From NCBI GenBank assembly GCA_031430435.1, contig JANPBM010000005.1, forward strand, positions 1 to 64,000: DNA of 64,000 nucleotides. The letters are read 5' to 3'. Position 1 is the first letter of the stretch. Each line of letters begins with the position of its first letter. The translations under genes were made by a program, and so were the position numbers. Origin of the DNA: JANNVK01 sp031430435 (GTDB lineage Bacteria > Acidobacteriota > Blastocatellia > Pyrinomonadales > Pyrinomonadaceae). A model generated the notes under the pieces. It saw nothing but the letters and a program-made list of their open reading frames with translations, searched no databases and was not told the DNA's origin. Positions 1 to 8,500 of the stretch are shown here, piece after piece.

Positions 1-220
1 GAGAAAACTGCTGCATATTGCTTTTGGTGTCTTAAAACACAATATGCCGTTTAACCCGAATTTGGCTTTTTTAGGTTGACTTTCAAGACAGTATCTAAAG
101 TATGTTGTAGTTTTTCGCAAACCAATTCTCGTTTGGTATAAAACAATTTTGTTTGCCGATTGGTCATCGTTTTTCAATGATTCAATCGGCAAATGATTCA
201 ATGAATCAATCAAAGCTCCG

Positions 221-1387
221 TCATATCCGCAACGGCATGACGATATATTTGTAATCGTATTCCGAATCGTTGGCGATACGGATTAAGGTTTGAGCGTTGC
301 TGTCTTTAAAATCGAATGCAAGACGCAGACGATTATCTTTGACGCGGACAGTTTCGCCGTCGGCTTCGGTTTCCTGCGTCGATTCGCTCTCGCTTGCACC
401 GATCACGCCGAGAAAATCTTGCAAATACTGTGAATTAAAACCGAGCGTAACTTCTTCGCCGTTATATTCGGCTTGCAAACTTTCGTGTGCTTCGCCTTCT
501 TCGGCGGCTTGAGAATTTATCTCGATTTCATTGTTTTTGACGGTCAATTTGACGCTTCGCGTACGTTCGTCCGCCATCAGCGAAACGCGTCGGATCGCGG
601 CTTTCATCTCTTCCGCATCAAATGTTACGGTTTTATCGTTTCCTTTCGGAATGACCATTTCGTAGTTCGGAAAAGTTCCCGAAAGTTTGCGGGTAATTAA
701 AAGCCGTCCGCCGACCTCAAAATAAATATGATTCGGATCTTCACCGAAACTGATTTCGCCGTCGGCATCACGCGAGATTTTGGTTAATTCGGTCAACGCT
801 TTTTTCGGAATCAACGCATCCATTGTGCCGTCAATCGCCGCAGATGTTTCAATGAACGCGAGTCTGTGTCCGTCGGTTGTAACCATTTTAACTTTGCCGT
901 CGCCGACCATAAATTTCGCGCCCGAAAGCGTAAACCGCGATTGTTCATTGGTGATGGCAAAACTTGTGTGCTGAATAAAATGATTAAAAACCTTTGCCGA
1001 TAATTTGAGCGGCGTACTGCGAAATTCGGGAACTTCGGGAAACTGCTCACGCGAAACGCCCGCCAGCCGAAAGTTCGATTTACCGCAACTTAGTTTTACC
1101 CATTCGTTGTCTTCTTTTTTAAAGTGAACGTCGGCGTTGTCTAAAAGCCGTACGATGTCGAAAAGTTTGCGAGCCTGTATGCACATCGAACCGGCTTGTA
1201 AAATGTCCGCAGACGCTTCGCAGCGAATCGTAACATCAAGGTCAGTTCCGACTATCCGAATGGTTCCTTCGCCGATCGATTCGATTAAAATATTCGACAA
1301 CACGGGAATCGTCGATTTCTTTTCGACGATTCCTTGCACAAATCCGAGTTCTTCTTTTAACGCACTTTGTTTAATAACAAATTCCAT
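221..1387 (-). CDS. dnaN: DNA polymerase III beta subunit (sliding clamp)
   Basis: This is the ring-shaped clamp that holds the replicative polymerase on DNA. The 388 residues match the usual bacterial length, and the three-fold repeated clamp domain is recognisable throughout: MEFVIKQSALKEEL at the start, a middle segment with FPEVPEF and FTLSGAKF, and the C-terminal motif YIVMPLRI that closes the clamp fold. The region around residues 340-355 is slightly extended (SESESTQETEADGETV), an acidic insertion. The gene lies downstream of dnaA on the same strand with the origin spacer between them, the common dnaA-dnaN order. The third usual member, recF, is absent here and lies near 60 kb. I am certain of the family. 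Confidence 0.97.
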   Translation of the reverse strand: MEFVIKQSALKEELGFVQGIVEKKSTIPVLSNILIESIGEGTIRIVGTDLDVTIRCEASADILQAGSMCIQARKLFDIVRLLDNADVHFKKEDNEWVKLSCGKSNFRLAGVSREQFPEVPEFRSTPLKLSAKVFNHFIQHTSFAITNEQSRFTLSGAKFMVGDGKVKMVTTDGHRLAFIETSAAIDGTMDALIPKKALTELTKISRDADGEISFGEDPNHIYFEVGGRLLITRKLSGTFPNYEMVIPKGNDKTVTFDAEEMKAAIRRVSLMADERTRSVKLTVKNNEIEINSQAAEEGEAHESLQAEYNGEEVTLGFNSQYLQDFLGVIGASESESTQETEADGETVRVKDNRLRLAFDFKDSNAQTLIRIANDSEYDYKYIVMPLRI

Positions 1388-1499
1388 AAATTGCTCCTGA
1401 TAATTTTTGCAATAACAAAAATATAAATTCCTAATGTTTGAGATTTTACAGTTTAATTCAATTCTAAAATACTTTTAATTTCACACGCCGTTTTACTAA

Positions 1500-1800
1500 T
1501 AATAATAGATAAAAATTATATATATTTAATAGTAGTAGTAATAGTGACTGTGGAAAAGTGGATAAGCCGTCTTATTGTTGCAATAGTTAAAGTTCCGGTT
1601 CCACAAGCAATGTGGAAAACTCTGTGGATAACTTAATAACTGTGGATAACTTTAAGACTGTCAATCTTTTCCGCAATTTCCACAGGCACTTTTCCGAACC
1701 TCATGTGGATATGTTGAAAACAAAGTTTAATTACTGAAAATAAACAGTTTGTAAAATTCAAATTTTCAACACCTATGGAAAAACCCTGTGGAAAACTTTA
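1500..1800. other. oriC: Replication origin (oriC) with DnaA-trio, between dnaA and dnaN
   Basis: The spacer carries two perfect DnaA boxes (TGTGGATAA at 1623-1631 and 1641-1649), near-consensus boxes at 1549-1557 (TGTGGAAAA), 1557-1565 (AGTGGATAA), 1704-1712 (TGTGGATAT), 1611-1619 and 1787-1795. Next to the adjacent pair at 1549-1565 stand five trinucleotides, TAG-TAG-TAG-TAA-TAG (1530-1544), followed on the far side by an AT-only stretch (about 1510-1530). Read on the minus strand this is box, box, short spacer, CTA/TTA trios, AT-rich DNA, which is the order of the Bacillus subtilis unwinding element that DnaA uses to load on single strands. Location beside dnaA supports the call. Confidence 0.92.
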
Positions 1801-3201
1801 TCCGCACAAGTTGTCAATCATCTCGCTGACCGATTTATGCAACGTTCTGTCCGACTTAATAAGTTCGCCTATTTTCTCGACCGAGTGCATTACAGTTGTA
1901 TGATGTTTGCCGCCGAATTCGCGTCCGATTTCGGGAAAACTGTGCTTCGTCAGACGTTTGCAAAGATACATGGCAACTTGTCTCGGCACGGCAATTTGGC
2001 GAGCATTATTTTTCGATTTAATTTCTTCCAACGATAATTTATATTGCGATGCAACCAACCGCGAAATTCTCTCGATCGTCAAACCTTCGGGCTGTGAATC
2101 GTCAATAATATTTCGTAACGCGTCTTGTGCCAGCATTTTAGAAATAGGCATTCCACGCAGAGAAGAAATTGCGACCAGACGCACCAGCGAACCTTCCAAT
2201 TCGCGGATGTTGCTTTTAACTTTGCTTGCAATAAAAAACGCTACTTCATCGGGCAAATTTACACCGTCAAGATCGGCTTTTCGTTTCAAAATTGCGACTT
2301 TCGTTTCCAAATCAGGCGGCTCGATGTCGGCAATCAAACCCCATTCAAACCGTGAATGAAGTCTTTCCTGCAACGTCGGAATTTCTCTCGGCGGACAATC
2401 GGACGTGATGACAATTTGTTTTTGTTCGTTATGAAGCGTATTAAATGTGTGAAAAAATTCTTCTTGCGTGCGTTCCTTGCCCGCCAGAAACTGAATATCG
2501 TCCATCAGCAAAACATCGATCGAACGATATTTGTCGCGGAAAGTTTGCGTTTTATCGTAACGAATCGCGTTGATCAATTCGTTCATAAATTTTTCGGACG
2601 ACAAATACGCAACTCGCAAATGACGATTACTTTGTTTAATTGAATGACCGATGGCGTGCATCAAATGTGTCTTTCCTAAACCTACACCACCGTAAATAAA
2701 GAGCGGATTATAAGTTTTCCCCGGAGATTCAGCCGCACCCAACGCCGCCGCGTGTGCAAACTGATTGCTTGCCCCAACCACGAAATTTTCAAATTTATAT
2801 TTCGGACTCAAAGAACTTTCGGTCGGTTCGATGTCAACAAAATGTGTGGTGTTTTGTTTCGGAGCAGTATTATTCAACGGCTGACTTTCAAACATCAAAT
2901 CAACATCGTCGTCGTCAATATTATGTTCTTCGGTGATTTCGGGTTCGATTATTTCCCAATCAAGTCGATAACCGTCGAAATTCAGCTCTTTCAAACTTTG
3001 CGAAATGAGGCTTGTGTAATTCATATTTATCCAATTTCGGTTGATTTCACTGGCTTTCAAGCGCAAAATTTTCGCCTCGTCGTCGCATCCGTCAAATTCA
3101 ATTGAACGAAACCACGAATTAAAAACCTGTTCATTGAGTCTTTTTTCTACTGATTGAAGTACATCGTTCCAAACATTTCTATTTTCTGTCGTCGGATTCA
3201 T
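1798..3201 (-). CDS. dnaA: Chromosomal replication initiator DnaA
   Basis: DnaA binds the boxes at the origin and opens the duplex. The 467 residues show all four domains: an N-terminal helicase-interaction domain (about 1-80), an acidic linker rich in D and E (90-130), an AAA+ core with Walker A GGVGLGKT at 171-178 and Walker B LLMDDIQFL, and a C-terminal DNA-binding domain with the family signature GREFGGKHHTTVMHS. The start MNPTTENR is the only in-frame Met ahead of the domain. DnaA boxes flank the gene on both sides, consistent with autoregulation, which is known for the family. dnaN follows on the same strand. Confidence 0.98.
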   Translation of the reverse strand: MNPTTENRNVWNDVLQSVEKRLNEQVFNSWFRSIEFDGCDDEAKILRLKASEINRNWINMNYTSLISQSLKELNFDGYRLDWEIIEPEITEEHNIDDDDVDLMFESQPLNNTAPKQNTTHFVDIEPTESSLSPKYKFENFVVGASNQFAHAAALGAAESPGKTYNPLFIYGGVGLGKTHLMHAIGHSIKQSNRHLRVAYLSSEKFMNELINAIRYDKTQTFRDKYRSIDVLLMDDIQFLAGKERTQEEFFHTFNTLHNEQKQIVITSDCPPREIPTLQERLHSRFEWGLIADIEPPDLETKVAILKRKADLDGVNLPDEVAFFIASKVKSNIRELEGSLVRLVAISSLRGMPISKMLAQDALRNIIDDSQPEGLTIERISRLVASQYKLSLEEIKSKNNARQIAVPRQVAMYLCKRLTKHSFPEIGREFGGKHHTTVMHSVEKIGELIKSDRTLHKSVSEMIDNLCG

Positions 3202-3339
3202 AAAATTTTTTCCTGAAATTTTCTTAATGAAAAACTTTAACTGTATTTTTTCGGATGAGGTTGCTTAAGCACTTTAAAATTTGCCGAAAATCTCTGCAAA
3301 ATGTTGAAAAACAAGAAATTCAAGATTGTTTTTCAATAA

Positions 3340-3510
3340 AGAACAGTTTTTTTCCACAAGGTTTTCCACAGGTTTGTGGAAAAATGCTTAAACGTTAATG
3401 TAATACTTTAACTTATTTATTTTCAACAACTTACAGGTTTTGTAAGTAAGTGAAATGACTCAAATCCTAACAAATAACCGGTAGTTTTGCAAGAAGAAAT
3501 CCACAGTTTT
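3340..3510. promoter_or_regulatory. Second DnaA-box cluster upstream of dnaA
   Basis: Three near-consensus boxes are packed into about 35 bp upstream of dnaA: TTTTCCACA at 3350-3358 and 3362-3370, and TGTGGAAAA in the opposite direction at 3375-3383. A further ATCCACA lies near 3499. This gives a bipartite origin with box clusters on both sides of dnaA, and these upstream boxes probably also repress the dnaA promoter. I see no trio element here, so unwinding is more likely at the 1.5 kb side. Confidence 0.7.
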
Positions 3511-3603
3511 TACAGAAAATTGTTGAAAACGGGTTAAAGTCTTTTTTACCGCAAGTTTAGCAGATTATTTTGTGTGTGTTAGACTGATTTTTCGATAAAT
3601 ATT

Positions 3604-4047
3604 ATGAAAGAAAAGAAAATAAGCGAAGAAAAAAAAATTGATAAATTAGAAATAAACGAAATTTTTATCGACAAAATTTCACGGATTTGTGAAGGTTTAA
3701 TGTATTTGAGCGAAACGGATGCCGAGTTTACGGTTTTCAACGCCAACAAAGTCGAAAGCACTTCAAAAGAAACTTTTTTATCGCAAACAAACGGTTCGCC
3801 GAATGTAGCCTTTGAAGAGCAAAGTTTCGATGAATTCTTTTTGCGTCTGACAACAGTTAAAGATTGGTTCGGCAGTGCGGAAAAATTGCAGGCAAAACGA
3901 TTTGCCGAACTACAAGAATTGTTTAAATTAAACCTCAAAGACTTGAGAATTTTCCGACTCGGCAAAATTCAAATTGATATTTACATCGTCGGAATCGATG
4001 CGGAAAACAATCTGATCGGACTAAAAACCAACGCGGTCGAAACCTAA
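3604..4047 (+). CDS. NuiA-like nuclease inhibitor family protein
   Basis: The 147-residue product resembles the NuiA family, whose cyanobacterial founder binds and blocks a secreted sugar-non-specific nuclease (NucA). The recognisable parts are the LMYLSETDAEFTVF segment, the FDEFFLRLTTVKDWF segment and the C-terminal LGKIQIDIYIVGIDAENNL followed by a VET ending; the NuiA founder protein ends the same way from memory. It starts with a Lys/Glu-rich head absent from the founder. No partner nuclease is encoded nearby, so the true target here is unknown. It stands alone, reading away from dnaA, with the DHH gene about 80 bp downstream. Family assignment is from recalled sequence pattern. Confidence 0.72.
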   Translation: MKEKKISEEKKIDKLEINEIFIDKISRICEGLMYLSETDAEFTVFNANKVESTSKETFLSQTNGSPNVAFEEQSFDEFFLRLTTVKDWFGSAEKLQAKRFAELQELFKLNLKDLRIFRLGKIQIDIYIVGIDAENNLIGLKTNAVET

Positions 4048-4124
4048 AAAACTTCCGTGCCTTGACCTTTTTCCTAAGGCGAATTATTCTAAAATCTTTT
4101 GCATCCGTGCAAATTCAAACCTAT

Positions 4125-5087
4125 ATGAAACTTCGCATTCTTTATCACGGAAATTGCTTCGACGGCGTTTCTTCGGCGGCAATTTTTACCAAATTTTACC
4201 ACGCAAAATTTAACGACCAAGCAGAAATCGAATATGTTCCCGTGATGCACCAAGCCGGAAATTTTTTCGACAAAAACCTTTTAACCGGCGACGGCGAAAA
4301 CGCGATTGTTGATTTTAAGTATTGTGCGGACGAAAAATTAACGTGGTGGTTTGACCATCATCAGTCGGCTTTTTTGAACGAAGCGGACGAAAATCATTTT
4401 AAGCAAGATGTTTCCGGACAAAAATTTTTGGACACGAACAGCAAATCGTGTGCGGAATTTATCGCTAAAATTGCCAAAGAAAAATATGATTTTGAAGATA
4501 AATCGCTCGACGAATTAATTTATTGGGCTCACATAATTGATGGTGCGTTGTATGAATCGCCGGCACAATGCGTCGAACTTCGCTCGTCTGCGTTAAAGCT
4601 GATGCAGGTTATCGAGAGCGAAAAAGACCCGAAATTTGTTGAGCGAATCATCAAAACCTTAACTGTAAAATCTTTGGACGAAATTCTTGAAAGCTCTGAA
4701 ATCCAAGAAAAATTGCAACCAATGTTGGAACAACACAACAAAATGGTTGAGCTTATCAAAGAAAAAGCGAGCTATGAAAAAGGCGTGGTCAGCTTTGATT
4801 TAACCGATAATTTGGTTGACGGTTACAACAAATTTATTCCGTATTATTTTTTCCCTGAAACAACGTACAACGTTTCGCTGACACGCGGAAGCAAACGCGT
4901 AAAAATCTCGGTCGGCTCAAATCCGTGGGCAGTTCGACCGCGAACGCACAACATCGCCGAAATTTGCGAACGCTACGGCGGCGGCGGACACGCGGTTGTC
5001 GGAGCAGTTTCACTTGCACCTGACGACATTGAGAAAGGTAAAAATTTTATGCGTGAAATAATTGAAGAATTACAGTTTAAGGATTAG
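4125..5087 (+). CDS. DHH/DHHA1-type phosphoesterase
   Basis: This belongs to the DHH superfamily of metal-dependent phosphoesterases (nanoRNase, cyclic-dinucleotide and RecJ relatives). The N-terminus MKLRILYHGNCFDGVSSA matches motif I, WWFDHHQSAF is the diagnostic DHH motif, and GGGGHAVVGAV near the C-terminus is the DHHA1 substrate-binding motif. About 320 residues is the right size for a stand-alone member. I chose the Met at 4125 because the 21 residues before it have no family counterpart. The substrate cannot be told from sequence. The HIT gene follows after 4 bp, suggesting a two-gene unit that may act on nucleotides. Confidence 0.85.
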   Translation: MKLRILYHGNCFDGVSSAAIFTKFYHAKFNDQAEIEYVPVMHQAGNFFDKNLLTGDGENAIVDFKYCADEKLTWWFDHHQSAFLNEADENHFKQDVSGQKFLDTNSKSCAEFIAKIAKEKYDFEDKSLDELIYWAHIIDGALYESPAQCVELRSSALKLMQVIESEKDPKFVERIIKTLTVKSLDEILESSEIQEKLQPMLEQHNKMVELIKEKASYEKGVVSFDLTDNLVDGYNKFIPYYFFPETTYNVSLTRGSKRVKISVGSNPWAVRPRTHNIAEICERYGGGGHAVVGAVSLAPDDIEKGKNFMREIIEELQFKD

Positions 5088-5091
5088 GAAA

Positions 5092-5511
5092 ATGACCGAA
5101 TTTGTTTTGCATCAGCAACTGGAAAATGACACATTTTTGGTCGGCTCGCTTTATTTATCCGAAATTTTGCTGATGAACGACAGTCGTTATCTGTGGATTA
5201 TTCTTGTTCCGCGAATTGAAAATGCAGGTGATATTACGGATTTATCAGAGCAAGAACGCAAAGTTTTTATCGAAGAAATCAATTTTGTTGCGGACGCGAT
5301 AAAGAAGCAATATCAACCCGACAGAATAAATATTGCCATGCTCGGCAATGTTGTTCCGCAACTTCATTGTCATATAATCGCCCGGTTTGAAACAGATTTT
5401 GCGTGGTCAAAACCCGTTTGGGGAATCGGGGATGCAATGCTTTACACTAAAGAACAGCAAGAAAAAGCAGTTTCATTATTTCAAAATACTTTGCTGAAAT
5501 CGCCTATTTAA
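5092..5511 (+). CDS. HIT family (histidine triad) protein
   Basis: A small nucleotide hydrolase or transferase of the histidine triad superfamily. The motif GNVVPQLHCHIIARF near residue 88 is the HIT signature; the first triad His is replaced by Gln (Q-x-H-x-H), a variant seen in a known subgroup, while the catalytic second and third positions remain. The start at 5092 follows the DHH stop by 4 bp and a GGAAA sequence; the in-frame Met at 5062 lies inside the upstream gene and adds nothing conserved. Its end overlaps the end of the convergent alpha-2-macroglobulin gene by 8 bases. Confidence 0.85.
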   Translation: MTEFVLHQQLENDTFLVGSLYLSEILLMNDSRYLWIILVPRIENAGDITDLSEQERKVFIEEINFVADAIKKQYQPDRINIAMLGNVVPQLHCHIIARFETDFAWSKPVWGIGDAMLYTKEQQEKAVSLFQNTLLKSPI

Positions 5512-8500
5512 TCATAAAATTCAGCGGTGCAGCCACGCCTTTTGACTCTTCGTTGTAGTAATCATAAATTTTTGAAGCAGGTGTTTTCGCGTTGATTCCA
5601 TATCGCGGGTTGAACGAAAAATTAAACTTGCTTCCGCCGGCTTTCGCCCACATATAGACGACAATTCGATCGGGCAAAATATCGTATCGGCTCAAACTCC
5701 AATCGTTTTTGAAGGCTTCTTCCAACGATTCACGCGAAACATTTGCTCCCGGCGGAATTCCGATTTCAGCCAACAACATTCCGTAACCGCTGAATCTGAT
5801 TCGCTCTGCTTCGACCGCACAATTTATTGTTTCCATAATTTTTGCCGCATATTTATCGCACTTGTAATCAAGCCGAATTGCCCTTGAATCATTTACATTT
5901 CGGTTGGTAGAAACCGAATCTTTCCAATCGATGTAATGAGTTTGAACGATTTGCGACATAATCGGTGAACTGTCCGAACTTGTTATGTTTAAACTATTTG
6001 CAGCCGCGAGTTTGTCGTTTAAGCTAAAAATAATCGGCTCGATTTGGTCAGCGGAAACCGCAAAGTCTTGTAGTTTTTCGCCGTTAATCGAGACAGAAAT
6101 TGTTTGTGCTTTGCTTTCCGAAAGCGAGGCTAGAAACGCGTCAAGCACATTTATCGTCGTCTGCGTAGAATACCAAACGCCGTATCGGTCTTTAGATTTC
6201 AGCAAAAACATAGTTGTTTTTGAAATAAGATCTTTTTCATTTTGGTCTTTCGATTTGAGCAAAACTTGCAAAACCAATGCCGTTGTTTCGATTCTTCCCG
6301 CTGTTCCCCAACAGTAAAACGGCGTGTTTGTTTCCAAATTCCAATAAACCGTATTGCCTTCTTCTTTCGCTAAAATTCGCAATCTTCTGGCGGTTTTCTC
6401 GGCTTCGTCAAAGTTGCCCGCGTCAAAATTTGCGAGTGCGTAAAGTGCGAGTGAATAAGGCTCGTCAATTTCTGCATTGCGAATTTTCAGATAACTTAAA
6501 GCCTTGTCTAAACTAGGTTTATTAGTTTTCAGCATCGCCAAAGTTCGTGCGATATAGGTTGTTGACATTTTTACGCGTCTATTGTCTTCGGTAGTTTCCC
6601 AAGTATATTTTTTGTAAAAACTTCCGTCCGGACGTTGTAATTTGATTAAATAATTTGCCGCCTTTTCGACAACATTTTCATCAACTTCGATAAACGATTT
6701 TGCATCGTTTAAAAAACGCAAAGCATACGCCGTCAGAGCAAGATTTGATTCGTCTTTTCCGCCCCAATATGAAAATCCGCCGTCCGCAACTTGATAACCG
6801 AGCAATCTTTCGTAACCGACTTTCAGATACTTTTTCGCCTGTTTGGTCAATGAATTATTGGTTTTGATAAATTTCAGCAACATCAAATTCGGGTAAGTTG
6901 ACGAAATTGTTTGTTCGCCGCAACCGTAAGGTCGTTGCAGTAAACCTTCGACGGATTCCGTCACGTGCGACATCAAATTCGGGTAAATTTTAAGTTCGGC
7001 TTTGTTGGTTTTCGGCAGCATATTTTCGGGGAAATTAACTTCAAATTGTGCAGAATTTGTAAACAATTTCGATTCCGTGCGGACCATTTCTTCGCCGTTC
7101 GGACGAACCGTAACGGGTTTTTCGATTGCGTCCGAATCTTTAACCGCAATCGCCGTAACTCTTTGTTTACCGTCTTTTATCGGCGTGATTGCCTTGAAAC
7201 CAAAGATCGCATTGCCCGCCGAATTTTTATCGACTTCGATTTGTTTTTTGTCGGAATCAAGAAACGAAAACCAGTCTGATTTCGACATTGTTACATCAAC
7301 TTTTTGTTTTTTCGGCGTGTAATTGCGAACCTGTGTCGGCAGATAAATTTCGTCGCCCGCAGTTAGGAATTTCGGCGGATCAAGATCGACAAAAAACGGT
7401 TGAAAGGCTTGCACTTCTTTTTCTGCCACGCCGATTTTGCCGTTTTTAGTCGAAGCAATCGTATAAAGTTTCCAAGTCGTAATGTTGTCCGCCATTTTGA
7501 ATTTCAGTTCGGCTTTGCCGTTGGCGTTTGTAATCAATTCAGGTTGCCAAACGAGCGTTTCGGGGAAGTATTCGCGGAGTTTCGGTGTAGATTTTTGTGA
7601 TGAATTTTGCTCGGATTCTTCTTCGGCGGCAGTTCCCGGTTGCAATTTAACAAATTGGCTGAAATCTCTGCCGTTTATCGGTAACTCGGAAATTTCTGTT
7701 TTTGTAACATTTGATTGAACCTGAGCCGACGAAGTATCAACAGATGCAGATTCAGCCGTAATCGTAACTACTGAACTAACGTTGCCAAGTTGCATTATAA
7801 AATCAACAGTTGTAATGCTGTTTACAGTTATCGGAACATTGCTTCTAACCGAATCCTTGAAAACTCGCACCGAAGCTCTGACGTTATAATTTCCGGTCGT
7901 TAAATTTCCGATAAAATATATACCGTTTTCGTCAGTCGCAGCTGATTTAGATTGCAAAGACTCCGAGTTTGTTGCGGTTACGGTTACAGCGGGAATAACC
8001 GCGCCGTTCGTGTCTTTTACGACTCCGCTGATTGAACCTGCGCCGTCTTTGAAAATAATCGGTTTCATCACAGGTTTTTTGTCGTCTTTTGTCTGTTCGG
8101 AAATAACGTTGGCGAATTCGGCTAAAGTGAAATCGTCTGCGGTATTTTCTTTTTTGTCGGCGCCTTTGCTTCGCACTTGAAACGAGATAAGAACTTGCGT
8201 TACCGGAACGATAATTTCCCGCTTGGTTGTTTCTTCTTTACCGTATTCGCTGATAATTTCTTCTTTGTAAACATTTGTGTATTTTACGAAAGTTCTTTTG
8301 AATAAATAAACTTTTTCGCCGTAGCTGTCGCGTAAATTGTCTAAATCAACGCCGTTTTCTTTCAGCAAAGTTTTTAATTCGTCTTCGGTTGAAAGTATTT
8401 TCTTTGCGCTCGACAAAATTTGGTTGACTCTTTTTTCCGTGTCTTGAAAATAATTTTGCACTCCCGAATAAACCTCAAAATCATCGTAATAATCGTAGTT

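Noticed and set aside
7620..8060. A separate TonB-dependent receptor gene in the alpha-2-macroglobulin region
   Set aside because: The segment is in the same open frame with no stop or new start, so it is an insert in one large protein.
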